Virus record (IMG/VR): IMGVR_UViG_3300042890_000061
Span: 1-27,613 of that record
Strand: one strand, 5' to 3'
DNA length: 27,613 bases
Source: a virus
Both the position numbers and the translations under genes were made by a program. Under the pieces are notes generated by a model. The model saw only the letters and a list, made by a program, of their open reading frames with translations, had not been told where the DNA came from and ran no database searches. Position 1 is the first letter of the stretch, and each line of letters starts with the position of its first letter. Of this stretch, positions 17,101-25,131 are shown in pieces.

Positions 17101-17271
17101 AGCAAAGCGTCTAGTCTGCACTTGTTGAAGAGTTTGTGCTTGTGTGAGTTCTCTAGCCTGAACAGCACGTCCAGGACGATAGAGAACTCTTACAAACTTT
17201 TTATCTTCATCATAATCATCAAAGTATGGACTGGTGTTTAAGTCTATACCACCAGGGTTTGTATTTGCCAT
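11131..17271 (-). CDS. Giant DUF4815-type tail/baseplate structural protein (gp10-like position)
   Basis: The 2046-aa product begins with the DUF4815-type signature LNTSPYFDDYDEDKKFVRVL then YRPGRAVQARELTQAQTL, found in large baseplate-peripheral proteins of marine T4-like phages. Residues about 1285-1320 carry MRQREFAIQARGLKNNSRVY then AFFDGVNVT, and residues from about 1472 carry DPLSQSFYVDPDTYPKGFYL. Both are widespread in phage fibre-base proteins. At least three copies of a beta module (GT.T......T.V.GSGT, then GD, then TSLT) start near residues 665, 1760 and 1931. Residues 1230-1280 are Gln/Thr-rich and may be helical. It follows gp8 by 29 bases and precedes the fibre cluster. This fits a protein that links the wedge to the fibres, the job of gp10/gp11/gp12 or gp9 in T4, none of which is recognisable here. 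A structural role is very likely; the exact equivalence is inferred. Confidence 0.85.
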   Translation of the reverse strand: MANTNPGGIDLNTSPYFDDYDEDKKFVRVLYRPGRAVQARELTQAQTLQQVQTRRFAEYFFKQGALVDGCEQNLDLNLSFVKLQPTYNGSTVDVANFVGTVIYGANSGIKAYCGLVTDIDGDDPKTLFISYATNGTQVLTVNVAPSTLQTGNTITFSTGNTATIETFYTDPISGAIKIFVSNTSGTLTATSANTILSTGADQVLNVTAVADFRANTTFANSETLFTSALTGRNYASAATTNAVRNVVDEGLATEKIYNYGSKITVSEGVVYVADHFVKHSTQTIILDKYSNQPSYKVGLVPARSFVDYIEDQSLVDNAQGTPNAQAPGADRLKIDTTLTKVALDATTDENEFITITEIDTGVARKRKTITVDSKVEDVLAKRTNEESGNYTLSDPIVTVREHLLNGANGGRYVSTEGGNSDLLLVEVDPFTSYVSGYRNQIIAKTPIEFQKGLSTAYVQQTKTQINYGQYIEVKEVVGGWDIMESTLVDLYDTPQQVITNLAHSTATVAGNAIGTARVRSIEYVSGTKGTADARYYLYLYEIEMLSGKNFADVRAVYDSATPKRFADIVTTTAGAVLQETSFNTMIFPLPYDAIRTVRDSSENVETAFRFKKKFSVSFSSGVATVATDVVTETFVGTDVLNATQKNDYYMVVVNNAGANVETSALTGTVTVGVSNTAVTGSGTQFTSQYNVGDLIKIGSTTTHRIASITSATSLTLATAHGAGATGVAHTKIIPSGTILSLSANGGKGSTRSVNVTSPGTAQIDIQENATFTAEILVSMDRASAREKVKTLNFHTQTNINPNTHINGISGPFGLGYGDIYRLHAVYQSSSFDVAASTANTNVTSNYVLDNGQRDYSYEHGTITPVAGYVPTGRLLAVFDNFTHDTSQGVGYASVDSYPINDTVSSNTTITTGDIPNFTSPTTKAFYKLRDCIDFRPIKTANTSLNPIDVGTYQVPTFGLRVPESGSDFDADLIYYKGRIAKVYINNRGVFGINDGVPAQAGNQRAETPPTKPDTLEIAELTIPAYPSLPSDVKIKLLKNKRFTMRDVAKMNERLERLEYFTALSFLEKQATDTTELDADGLDRFKNGILVDPFTGWAVASTSNDGKDCSIDKKNKFATCLQDNANTVGLRYSTSASTTTINSGNKIMLPYTEVEAPGLKQQYASKQLRLAEELNFVWTGELSVMPFTDNFFDVVNDPTQAVVYNDDQGADNWKALVNAWNTEVAPLNQKWLGGTQQTAIVAGTDQTTQVGQFNVTTALQQTTQVAYNQLASGNQSTASTQDVKFDRVVQVEAALWMRQREFAIQARGLKNNSRVYAFFDGVNVTANCYQIELIGASTTLQTLNSKFNSDGTLGDENVTWRVIADGANTSQPLIVKNNQIYLLFEVPSKKFYTGQREFKVTDSPTNSEGTTLTSARNSVFAQGIIQKTGTVTINSRPFNVSFNNTDNITNLGRKVVSSQRVETASVPIPPPPVRSTDPLSQSFYVDPDTYPKGFYLTSIDLFFKTKSQDNNRNVTIEIRELENGYPSPQFVSDGDIALVNNRNINVSDNASAATKFTFKNPIYLNSGNEYCFAVKPENNDPDFAIWVAELGAIDVTEPDKQTRIEQAYNSGLLFTSSTDRTWTAKQNTDMKFTMRVAEFNTSAKLAYWTNISVPTAFTYDALTPAISDQILPGTDITYDIKTADSTFAVDSDYTTIKNYERLILRSRKQISTTSAETTNGFKSLQVRATLSTSNKYITPYIDDENIIFHFDKNVINNSFETSVSGTITYGSSNNIVIGSGTSFTSQVFPGEYAYFGDEYRRVASVANNTYLTVTTNFTTANAESQTMTIRNEENPTGPYSSQSRYITKVVTLNDGFEASDLVTYLRINRPPGTSVKVYCKLLNENDTDAFDDKFYTPMELVGTETFTLNQNEYKEEKFVVPSVAKTGGSELLAGTVAISNVSTTVIGTSTRFIEDLKIGDIIAVGTARTERVVSTIANNTSLTVESAFSTVASGQDIFRVLNNVVAYTTPDGRTFQGYKYFAIKIVFLSSNPSYAPKVKDLRGIALA

Positions 17272-17300
17272 TTATTTTTCAAGCCTACGTTTTTTTTAAA

Positions 17301-18581
17301 TTAGAATTGAATGATTAGTTTAACGTCTTCAATTTGGTCAGCCGCTCTAGAGATTGGCACACGATTTTCGACATAGATAATGTCGCCGCTGTATGGCTGT
17401 AAGCCTGGAGTTGTGATAGCCGCAATAGTACCAGAAGCCGCTGACGTTCCACCAGTTACGCTTGCTGTGTTAGCGAATGGTAAGTGTACTGGCAATGTAG
17501 TAAACAAGTTTGGAGTTGTCCACTCAACGACAGATGCTGTGTTAGAACCGCTAGTGATTGTCTCATCTAATGCGAATGTACCAGATGGTGCAGACAATTG
17601 ATATCTGAATGATTGTCTATAAGAAGAAGCAACCGCTCTAGTAGTTGTGCCATACAAATATGGGTCACGAACGATACCAACTTGACGGAATTCGTTAGCT
17701 GTAGAGAATGTATTAGATTCAGTACCATCTAAACGAACGTTAATCATAATGTACTTACCGCCGAGTTCTTCAACTGCATTAGCACCATGTCCACCTTTTG
17801 GTGAAATGATTGCTGTAGCGGCTGCGGCACCAGATGCGAATGTAACTGTTGCTCTTGTGTAACCTGTACCAGCATTAGTAATTGTAACTGCTGTAACTGC
17901 GCCAGCAGTAATTGTTGAGTTGGCTGTAGCGCCAGTTCCGTCACCAGTAATAGTAACTGCTGGAGCAGAACCATAAGCAGAACCACCTGATGTAACTCGA
18001 ACAACGTGAACACCACCATCAACAGCGGCCGCTTGAACGTCCCACTGGTCTGTGCCATCGTCAGAATCTAATTGCTGAACTGGAATATAATCATTAGTCA
18101 AGAATTTCAACGCTTTAGCAGTTGTGACTGTATACATGTATTTCCAAATGTATCCGTCTGCTGATGTAAATGGTGATGTGCTTACGCCTGTTGGCTTTGT
18201 AGTAGAAGCCGCACCACCTGCATTCCACAAGCACTTATAAACGTTATAGTCTTCTGTAATTACATAGAAAGAATCAGATTCAATTAAGTTTGTATCTGCA
18301 TCGTCATAGTATGTGTATACTTCACCAGAAGTCCAATCGTGTCTTGGGACTGCGTGTGTTACGTCTGCTGTAGTAATACGTTTTGCGGCATACATATCAC
18401 GCCATGGAGTATATTCAACGTTAGCTGTTGAATTTACTGGTGTTGGTGGTGCATTATCGTCTGGAAATGCTGTGTTTTTACCGATGAACAAATACATAAT
18501 CGTATTTGCTGTTTCAGAAAATGCTTCTGCGAATTGCTGTGCATTGTGTACTCTGAATTTTGTAGTTACAATTGATGCCAT
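17301..18581 (-). CDS. 8: Baseplate wedge protein gp8
   Basis: The 426-aa product corresponds to T4 gp8 (334 aa), a wedge subunit that forms a dimer bridging gp7 and gp10. Matching features are the N-terminal IVTTKFRVHN (T4: IVTSKFRTEK), AVPRHDWTSGEVYTYYDD, DGYIWKYMYTVTTAKALKF followed by TNDYIPV, EFRQVGIVRDP and the end GDIIYVENRVPISRAADQ, then a hydrophobic LIIQF. The extra length comes largely from Gly/Thr/Ala-rich insertions. One spans about residues 182-260 (with GSAYGSAPAVTITGDGTGAT and NAGTGY), and another near the C-terminus contains GTFALDETITSGSNTASVVE. These inserts resemble repeats in the 1422-aa neighbour. The ATG has a CAAGGAG Shine-Dalgarno and an exact late box 49 bases upstream. 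Confidence 0.93.
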   Translation of the reverse strand: MASIVTTKFRVHNAQQFAEAFSETANTIMYLFIGKNTAFPDDNAPPTPVNSTANVEYTPWRDMYAAKRITTADVTHAVPRHDWTSGEVYTYYDDADTNLIESDSFYVITEDYNVYKCLWNAGGAASTTKPTGVSTSPFTSADGYIWKYMYTVTTAKALKFLTNDYIPVQQLDSDDGTDQWDVQAAAVDGGVHVVRVTSGGSAYGSAPAVTITGDGTGATANSTITAGAVTAVTITNAGTGYTRATVTFASGAAAATAIISPKGGHGANAVEELGGKYIMINVRLDGTESNTFSTANEFRQVGIVRDPYLYGTTTRAVASSYRQSFRYQLSAPSGTFALDETITSGSNTASVVEWTTPNLFTTLPVHLPFANTASVTGGTSAASGTIAAITTPGLQPYSGDIIYVENRVPISRAADQIEDVKLIIQF

Positions 18582-18630
18582 GTGGTTTTCTCCTTGTGAA
18601 TATTGTACTTAAAGTCGTTTTTCATCTACT

Positions 18631-18638
18631 TATTTATA
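18631..18638 (-). promoter_or_regulatory. T4-type late promoter box before gp8 (TATAAATA)
   Basis: This is an exact TATAAATA on the minus strand in the 69-base gap between the 1422-aa gene and gp8, 49 bases before the gp8 ATG. No terminator is visible in this gap, so upstream transcripts probably read through and this box adds extra gp8 expression. Confidence 0.8.
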
Positions 18639-18650
18639 CAAAGTTTTTAT

Positions 18651-21600
18651 CTAAATTGACTGTTTATATGCAAAAACATTTGTAAATGTGCTTGCTGGTA
18701 ATCTATCAACAACCATAAACGTGGTGTTTGCTATACTCTCTACTGTGAAATACTCATTGTTTGCAACAAATACACTACCCAATTCAAAGCCCATCGGCAA
18801 AGATTCGTTAGCAAAGTCTGTTCCAGAACCAATTACAATTGGTGCCAATTCAGAAAGTAATGAGTCATCAACATAATCAATTGGCGTTGAACTAAACGCT
18901 GAAATCGTCAATGTAGAGAATTCTGCATTTGCTGACGAAACTGTTCCTGCAATCTTTGCATATTTTCTATAATCCGACTTAGTATATATTGTCGGGAAAA
19001 TTGTACCAAGTGTCTCTTCGCTCAATTGCCTGTCATAGAACGTTCCAGATATCGCTAAGTCTCCAATTGCTTCAATTGGAATTCCATCATATGGAAGAGA
19101 GTGTCCATCAGTAGGACTTGCTATATCAAGTACAAATTCTCCTCTGAATATGTCAGTTGAAGTTGGTTTTGCCGCTTGGCCATCTGCATATGGCGATGGA
19201 GACATTTTGACTGTCGCATCATATACTTCATCTAAAATTGCATCAAATCTAATATCAGATAATGTAGATATTGGTGTTGAAGAATAGTCCGAAACCAACG
19301 CATCATTATACAACTTATACTTGAATCCATGTCCTTCAGCACGTACAACGATTTCTCTATCTACAGATAGATTGTTCAATTGAACATTAGTTACTGGTAT
19401 CTGTTTAACGTATTCGTGATACGTTCTTGGGAATCTAAAGCCTAAAGTCTCAAGTGTCGATGTTTCAAATGTTGATGAGATTCCTTCGTATGCCGCTTGA
19501 GGTGTCACATCAGTAAATGTGCTACTTCCAACTTCAGCAATAGTAACATCGCCTAATCTAACATCATATAGTGATGCGATATCAGGTGTTGAACCTTTTG
19601 CTGGCAAGATAGAAGAATATGCAATGCTAACATCAACATGCATGTCAGCCAAATCTTCTGGTCTGATTGTGTAGTCACCAACTGCAACATCGGCTAATGC
19701 AGACACTGGAGTTAATTCAAACTCTGATAATAAAACTTCGTTCCATCGTTTTAATGCAATCGCATGTCTGCCAACTCTGTATTCTTTGACAACTTCTAAT
19801 GTTGAAGTTCCAGAAATAACTATCGGTACTTGTTTTACATATTCGTGATATGTTAATGGATATGTAGTGTATGAAGAACCAAATGTGGAAGTTTCATACG
19901 TAGTTGAATTTCCTTGATAAACACTTTCTGGCAAGATACTAGTGAATGTATCATTCTGAACTTGCGAAATAACAATATCATCTAAAATAATATTGTATAG
20001 TGCCGCAACGTTTTGTGCAGAAGCAAATTTCTGAGGAGCAACAGTAGAAGAAATTACATCCGCTTCAACGTGAATATCAGCAAACGATGAAGTAGGAATA
20101 ATGAAGTCATCAAACGTGATATCTTGTACGGCAGAAATCAACACCGACTGATAGTCTTCTAATAAAATTGATCCGTATTTTGTACGTTTGGTTCCATGAC
20201 CAGTTAGCTTATACTCTTTGCTAATATTTAATGTTGAAGTTTCAGCAATTAATACTGGCAATTCACGATGCATTTCAGTAGTAGACATTGATATACCAAT
20301 GTCATTGAGTGAAATTGCAATTTCAGGTCTAATTATTACTGGTTGTGGAATAGTAATAATCGATTGTACGAGTGGTACTATTCCACTAACAGCAAACGTT
20401 TCAAAATTGAGTCTAGTGATAGTATTGTAAACACCAACATCAATCGAATTATCAATGTATAAATTCAGGATCGATTGATATGCTGGATTTTCGTTATACA
20501 AGTCACTAAATCTAACGTCCTGCAATACTGAAATTGGAGTGCCTGCCCAGTAATCACCATAAACACCAAGAGGTGTCATTGGTAAATTACCATACGTATT
20601 GTTTCCGTATCCAGGAATAATGTCTAGTTTTGATACAACAAATTTTGTTGTTGGTAGTGTAGCAGATGTTGATGTAACATCAAGTTCGAAAGGTGTCTGA
20701 ATAATAAATGAGTGTCTTGCGCCACCTTCATTAATTACAGCGCCAACGTCAGTAATTCCAGTTTCGTCATCGCCTTCTGGCACCAAGTGAATAACGTATT
20801 CTTGAACATCCAACAAGTCTGTATCAAGTCTGAGAACAGGTGCTTCAACTTTAATTGTCCAATTAATACTAGAATATTCATACTCACCACCAACATAAAT
20901 CTGTGCAAATATCTGCACAAGCATTCTACTGATTTCTTCATTATTAATCAACTCAGCCGCAACATCAAGGTTGTTGAGAATGTTAATCTCACCAAAATAT
21001 GTAAGACCAGCAGGGTGAATAATTGACTTTAGTGTGTTAGAATATGTCTGAAACGTTAAACCACTCTTAATAACATAAGAGTAGTCTTGATAGTAGTATG
21101 AGTCTTGAATAATCTTGTAATCAATTTTACCGTCATCGTCTAACCAAACACCTTGTTTAATTCCAAGACCAGAAATAACTGGACTTAATATCGCATTGCC
21201 ATCACCAAGGGCAGATGCGGATGCGTTAGCCGCACTATAGTTGATACCGAAATTAACAATCTCAACAGCACGAATAGAACCGATACCTGTAATATTATTT
21301 GATGTATCTACAGTAACAGTTGCGCTCTTACCTTGAACGTTTGTTGCAATTAAATTTGCACTCGAACCGGTTGTTGTAGAAATTGAGATTGAAGGTAGAT
21401 TTGCAGAACTATAACCAGTACCAAAGTTAGTTAATTCAATACGTTTGATCGGTCCAACTACTGCCCAATCTTCATTCTTAATGATATCGTAATAACTACC
21501 ATCAGCTTTCATTTGAAAGCCGTCTTCAAATAAAAGGTCGAATGTTGTTGATTCTACGACAGATGCAATTTGTCCAGCCGCAGATGTTCCAGACCCACCA

Positions 21601-22919
21601 GTAAAGACTAATGTGTTTCCAACGCCATAATTAGAACCGGCATTACTAATTGTGATTAACTTATCCGACAACAATCCCAAAGATGCAATTGTTGTGTCTT
21701 GTAGTGTGATAGAAGGTTTCTTAAAATAACCCTCACCTCTGTTGATAACAGAAACTTGAGATACTTCACCAACAGTATATGTGTTCGCACCAGACGTTAC
21801 GCTGTATGTGTTTGCTAGTTCAGTAACTCTAACAATGAATCCCGAACCACCAGTACCAGTATTGTTAATTGTTGCGGCAGTATTTAATTGATAGCCATGA
21901 CCAATCGTATTTACAGTTAATGCACTAATTGGAGATTCTTTAATAGAAGAAACTCTAGCCTGCGCTTCAGAACCATCACCAGAAATAATGATGTTGTCGC
22001 CTTCTTCATATCCAGAACCGCCATCTACAATCGTTACACCTGATATGATACCATAAATTGTTGTGACAAGATTAGCATCATCAATATCAACAATACTTTC
22101 ACCAGCAGTAAAAGTACCGCTGACAAGTTTAAGTGTCATCTCAGCAACTTCTCTGGAACCAATAAAGAATTTTTTAATGTCAACTACGTTCGCAAGAAAT
22201 CCGGAAGACTGCCCACGAATAGTTTTATTTAAGAATAAGAAAATGTCTCTATCAAACGGTACGCCTAAAGAATTGGTGCCAGTCGCAACGGCAACTGTTC
22301 TGATAATTTGAGTCTTTTCAAAATTACCATCAGACACACGTAGAACGTCAGTTCCAGGATAGTAAAAATCAATATCTTCATCATATAGAAGTTTGAATAA
22401 GAATCTATATGACTGTTCATTACTCTTCGATTCATAAAAATCTTTGAAGTATTGTGCTACAAGTCTTTTATCGCCATAGTACGTTGCAGGTATGCTAGGA
22501 TACAATTCTTCTCTGAGATAATCAACGTATTTGTCAACAGAAGTTTCTAGCGTCTTATAGTTTAGAACATTTCCGGTAGCACGCCCTACGTTATCTTTAG
22601 TGATATTGACAGTTGCGGTTGCGTTTGATGTTTGCCCCTCAACAACTTCACTATAATCAAATACAGTTCTTGTTGTCAACTTAACAATGATAGAGTCTGT
22701 TTTGACTTCTTTGATAATCGCAGTTGCGCCTGAAGTGGCACCCACAACTGTTTCTCCAACTACAAACGTTCCAGTTTTACTGGTTAACGTTATAGTTGAT
22801 GATTGCATCCATTCATAATAGGCTTGCATGAACAGCAAGAATCTTTCCGTATCAACGGAAGAGTTCTCACCAACAAATGAGCCTACATTTAATGATGGCT
22901 TGAAAAATGCATCATTCAT
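18651..22919 (-). CDS. Large baseplate protein in the gp7 position, with tandem repeats
   Basis: The 1422-aa product lies between gp6 and gp8, the place of T4 gp7 (1032 aa), but I cannot align it to gp7. Residues about 1-40 and 120-200 form a helical domain (ERFLLFMQAYYEWMQ; DKYVDYLREELYPSIPA; then KSNEQSYRFLFKLLY and FYYPGTDVLRVSDG) that recurs in large tail proteins of marine myophages. Between them, residues 50-107 carry a GTFVVGETVVGATSGATAII module. Residues about 290-583 hold six GxGY-type beta repeats (GGSGY, IGHGY, RGEGY, AGSNY, FGTGY, FGINY). Residues about 741-1318 consist of four diverged repeats of about 145 residues. The last 100 residues resemble the beta module of the 2046-aa protein. 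It starts just after the gp6 stop. A wedge role is inferred from position. Confidence 0.85.
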   Translation of the reverse strand: MNDAFFKPSLNVGSFVGENSSVDTERFLLFMQAYYEWMQSSTITLTSKTGTFVVGETVVGATSGATAIIKEVKTDSIIVKLTTRTVFDYSEVVEGQTSNATATVNITKDNVGRATGNVLNYKTLETSVDKYVDYLREELYPSIPATYYGDKRLVAQYFKDFYESKSNEQSYRFLFKLLYDEDIDFYYPGTDVLRVSDGNFEKTQIIRTVAVATGTNSLGVPFDRDIFLFLNKTIRGQSSGFLANVVDIKKFFIGSREVAEMTLKLVSGTFTAGESIVDIDDANLVTTIYGIISGVTIVDGGSGYEEGDNIIISGDGSEAQARVSSIKESPISALTVNTIGHGYQLNTAATINNTGTGGSGFIVRVTELANTYSVTSGANTYTVGEVSQVSVINRGEGYFKKPSITLQDTTIASLGLLSDKLITISNAGSNYGVGNTLVFTGGSGTSAAGQIASVVESTTFDLLFEDGFQMKADGSYYDIIKNEDWAVVGPIKRIELTNFGTGYSSANLPSISISTTTGSSANLIATNVQGKSATVTVDTSNNITGIGSIRAVEIVNFGINYSAANASASALGDGNAILSPVISGLGIKQGVWLDDDGKIDYKIIQDSYYYQDYSYVIKSGLTFQTYSNTLKSIIHPAGLTYFGEINILNNLDVAAELINNEEISRMLVQIFAQIYVGGEYEYSSINWTIKVEAPVLRLDTDLLDVQEYVIHLVPEGDDETGITDVGAVINEGGARHSFIIQTPFELDVTSTSATLPTTKFVVSKLDIIPGYGNNTYGNLPMTPLGVYGDYWAGTPISVLQDVRFSDLYNENPAYQSILNLYIDNSIDVGVYNTITRLNFETFAVSGIVPLVQSIITIPQPVIIRPEIAISLNDIGISMSTTEMHRELPVLIAETSTLNISKEYKLTGHGTKRTKYGSILLEDYQSVLISAVQDITFDDFIIPTSSFADIHVEADVISSTVAPQKFASAQNVAALYNIILDDIVISQVQNDTFTSILPESVYQGNSTTYETSTFGSSYTTYPLTYHEYVKQVPIVISGTSTLEVVKEYRVGRHAIALKRWNEVLLSEFELTPVSALADVAVGDYTIRPEDLADMHVDVSIAYSSILPAKGSTPDIASLYDVRLGDVTIAEVGSSTFTDVTPQAAYEGISSTFETSTLETLGFRFPRTYHEYVKQIPVTNVQLNNLSVDREIVVRAEGHGFKYKLYNDALVSDYSSTPISTLSDIRFDAILDEVYDATVKMSPSPYADGQAAKPTSTDIFRGEFVLDIASPTDGHSLPYDGIPIEAIGDLAISGTFYDRQLSEETLGTIFPTIYTKSDYRKYAKIAGTVSSANAEFSTLTISAFSSTPIDYVDDSLLSELAPIVIGSGTDFANESLPMGFELGSVFVANNEYFTVESIANTTFMVVDRLPASTFTNVFAYKQSI
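18955..20698 (-). repeat. Four diverged approximately 145-residue tandem repeats within the 1422-aa protein
   Basis: The repeat units start near residues 741, 882, 1026 and 1169. Common landmarks are a strand such as STLNISKEYKLTGHG or STLEVVKEYRVGRH, then L(L/V)S(D/E)(Y/F), and a (T)P(I/V)S.L.D(I/V).F.D motif (TPISVLQDVRFSDL; VLISAVQDITFDDF; TPVSALADVAVGDY; TPISTLSDIRFDAI). Two units then have FADIHVEADV or LADMHVDVSI, and a closing TYHEYVKQ(V/I)P at the boundary to the next. The third boundary has YRKYAK. Spacing of the closing motif is about 143 and 148 codons. Identity is low to moderate, so the duplications are old. Confidence 0.75.
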
Positions 22920-22921
22920 TT

Positions 22922-24739
22922 TTATCTATTGACCAAGCTAATTGATTTATCGTCAAGCATTGTAACTGAAATATCGGCATCTCTAATAGAAATGATTTGA
23001 CTTCTTAATGGAAGAATGTCTTTATCTTGCGGTACTGCTGTAACTTTTAATGTTGTACTGCCATCATTAAACGCAGTAGGTGCAAAGTTCGTTAACACAA
23101 TCTTACCTGTCGTATAATTGATTGTTCCTGCATTGATAGAAACCGCAATGTTATCTAAGCCTAAAACTCTATAGATACGAATCAGTCCATTGTTATCTTC
23201 TAAGAAACAATTTGCATATCCACCATATGAAAATGCGTTTGATGTTAATTTATTTCCAACACCATACGCTGAAGTTGTTGGTCTGCCATTTGTTGCATTA
23301 TCAATAGCATTTGAGAAACTAATCTCATATCGTGTACTAACGCCCAATTGAACGTCAACTTCTTTTCTCATTCGTGCAGACATGACGTTACTCAAGATTG
23401 ACCTTTCAGTTGTATCAATCAGTCTTGATAATTTCGAGTATCTAAAATACTTTGAGAATTGATTAATTTCATCGGTGTTGTATGTCTTAATTGTATTAAT
23501 TACAAGCTGTTTAATTTCAGCCGGACTCATAATTGTAGAGTCGGATAGATATTTTACTGTTGCATCTATAATAATGTATGTGTACTCAGGGTCAACAATT
23601 TCTGATGTTACTGTTAAAATCTTTTTAGGATTGATTACAGAATTGATTAAGTTTAATTTTTCAGTTGCAGTTAATACATCACCAACTTTAGGCTTGACTG
23701 CAATGAATACTTTACCATACGTTGGCGGGTCATTGTCTTCACCACCCCACACAACGCAAGAGTCTACTGTTGCTTGTTGTAGCATCAATGTTTTATAGTC
23801 ATCGGCTGTCACAACACGATTTTGTGCTTCATATGCTTTTGGCGCATTGAATTTAATTTGATTGATAGATTCCCTATCTGCACCACCTGTGGCTGGATCA
23901 GTTGAAACAAAATTGATTGATGTTACACCAGCAATTGCGTCAGCATATGTCAACGTTTGAATGTCGTTTGCTAGACTTCCATTAGACACAAGATATTCAA
24001 GCACAACAATATTGCCAGCGTCTAATGCAACGCCGAATACGCCATCACCAAATTTGATTTCATATTGTTCATCTTCAACTTCTTCTATGTAATACACTCT
24101 AGTCGTAGAAGCAACTTCAACTAAGCTAGTTACTTTAGAGAATGTTCTTACTGTGCTGTCTACAAAAGAATTCAAAACGCTAACAGTCAAAGTTGCAGTA
24201 TCAACATTTTTATTTGGAATTAAAAATCTTTGGTCTGGATCATTTAAGTTTACAGTATATCTTCTATTGATATAACGTCCTTCTTTAAGTGACATAGCCG
24301 AACTATACACACCATTTACTGGCGTGATAATTACGGAAGTCGTATTTAAGAAGTTATATGATACTCCATCTACAGAACCTGTGAAAGAAGTGTATGCTGG
24401 AATAGTAACGTTAGTTGGAGAACCAGTAACTGTCACCGTTGCAGTTCCGCTAATAGATGCGGATGTAACTGAACGTGGCGTATAGTTTAATGACTTAGCC
24501 AAGTTGACGACTGAATTTCTTTTTTGTGCTGTCGGCAAGAATGCTTCAGCGGCTACCATGTTTAGGTAGAATGAATTGTAGTATGTGTTATATGCCAACA
24601 AGTCTAATAGAACGTTAAGTCCAGACCCCTCAAAGTTATAATCTCTGAATTGGTCTTGTGCTTGCAGATAAGATTTAAAGTTGGTTTTGATTCCCTGAAA
24701 ATCTAATGCATCTAGTTTTAAATTATTGTCCGATGCCAT
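22922..24739 (-). CDS. 6: Baseplate wedge protein gp6
   Basis: The 605-aa product corresponds to T4 gp6 (660 aa), the wedge subunit that forms the inner iris-like ring of the baseplate and belongs to the baseplate J superfamily. The N-terminal landmarks are ALDFQGIKTNFKSYLQAQ, FRDYNFEGSGLNVLLDLLAY (residues 32-51), NTYYNSFYLNMVAAEAFLPT and KRNSVVNLAKSLNYTPRS. The middle carries SINQIKFNAPKAYEAQNRVV then TADDYKTL, a conserved gp6 segment. The C-terminal region has the DIAVTML-like ending (ADISVTMLDDKSISL). The start shares a base with the gp25 stop (TAATG), so gp25 and gp6 are coupled. They also physically interact in T4. Confidence 0.96.
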   Translation of the reverse strand: MASDNNLKLDALDFQGIKTNFKSYLQAQDQFRDYNFEGSGLNVLLDLLAYNTYYNSFYLNMVAAEAFLPTAQKRNSVVNLAKSLNYTPRSVTSASISGTATVTVTGSPTNVTIPAYTSFTGSVDGVSYNFLNTTSVIITPVNGVYSSAMSLKEGRYINRRYTVNLNDPDQRFLIPNKNVDTATLTVSVLNSFVDSTVRTFSKVTSLVEVASTTRVYYIEEVEDEQYEIKFGDGVFGVALDAGNIVVLEYLVSNGSLANDIQTLTYADAIAGVTSINFVSTDPATGGADRESINQIKFNAPKAYEAQNRVVTADDYKTLMLQQATVDSCVVWGGEDNDPPTYGKVFIAVKPKVGDVLTATEKLNLINSVINPKKILTVTSEIVDPEYTYIIIDATVKYLSDSTIMSPAEIKQLVINTIKTYNTDEINQFSKYFRYSKLSRLIDTTERSILSNVMSARMRKEVDVQLGVSTRYEISFSNAIDNATNGRPTTSAYGVGNKLTSNAFSYGGYANCFLEDNNGLIRIYRVLGLDNIAVSINAGTINYTTGKIVLTNFAPTAFNDGSTTLKVTAVPQDKDILPLRSQIISIRDADISVTMLDDKSISLVNR

Positions 24740-25122
24740 TATGCTGTCCTTTTGACTGTTGTAGTTATACTTGAAATCACATTCGTATTTTTTATTCTAT
24801 ACTTAATTTGTAAATAAATTCCATCGTCACCAAACGTGGGTAAAATTTCAATAACGTCAATTCTAGATTCATAGCTTGTGAGTGCTTCATACACACTATC
24901 TTTTATATTATTTTTAGTAAAAACATCTGGATTAGCAAATAAAAAATTGTTAATTGTGCATCCGTATTCCGGATAGAATGGTTTTCTACCTCTAGGAGTT
25001 GTAATCAGATTTATTATTGAACGCTTAATGGCTAAATCGTCTACAATAGGACGTACATCACCACTCACAGGATGAGGGGTGAAATCTAATGAAAGGTCTT
25101 TGTAAAAATTTAAAGTAGCCAT
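24739..25122 (-). CDS. 25: Baseplate wedge protein gp25
   Basis: The 127-aa product matches gp25 (T4, 132 aa), a lysozyme-like-fold protein without known enzyme activity that nucleates sheath polymerisation at the baseplate. The key block is DDLAIKRSIINLITTPRGRK then PFYPEYGCTINNFLF (residues 28-62), which holds the family's conserved arginine and PEYG motif. The C-terminus (RIDVIEILPTFGDDGIYLQI) is also typical. A CATAAATA late-like box lies only 9 bases before the ATG, so any transcript from it would have almost no leader. There is no clear Shine-Dalgarno. The order gp25 then gp6 is the standard one for contractile tails. Confidence 0.96.
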   Translation of the reverse strand: MATLNFYKDLSLDFTPHPVSGDVRPIVDDLAIKRSIINLITTPRGRKPFYPEYGCTINNFLFANPDVFTKNNIKDSVYEALTSYESRIDVIEILPTFGDDGIYLQIKYRIKNTNVISSITTTVKRTA

Positions 25123-25131
25123 TTTTTCTTT

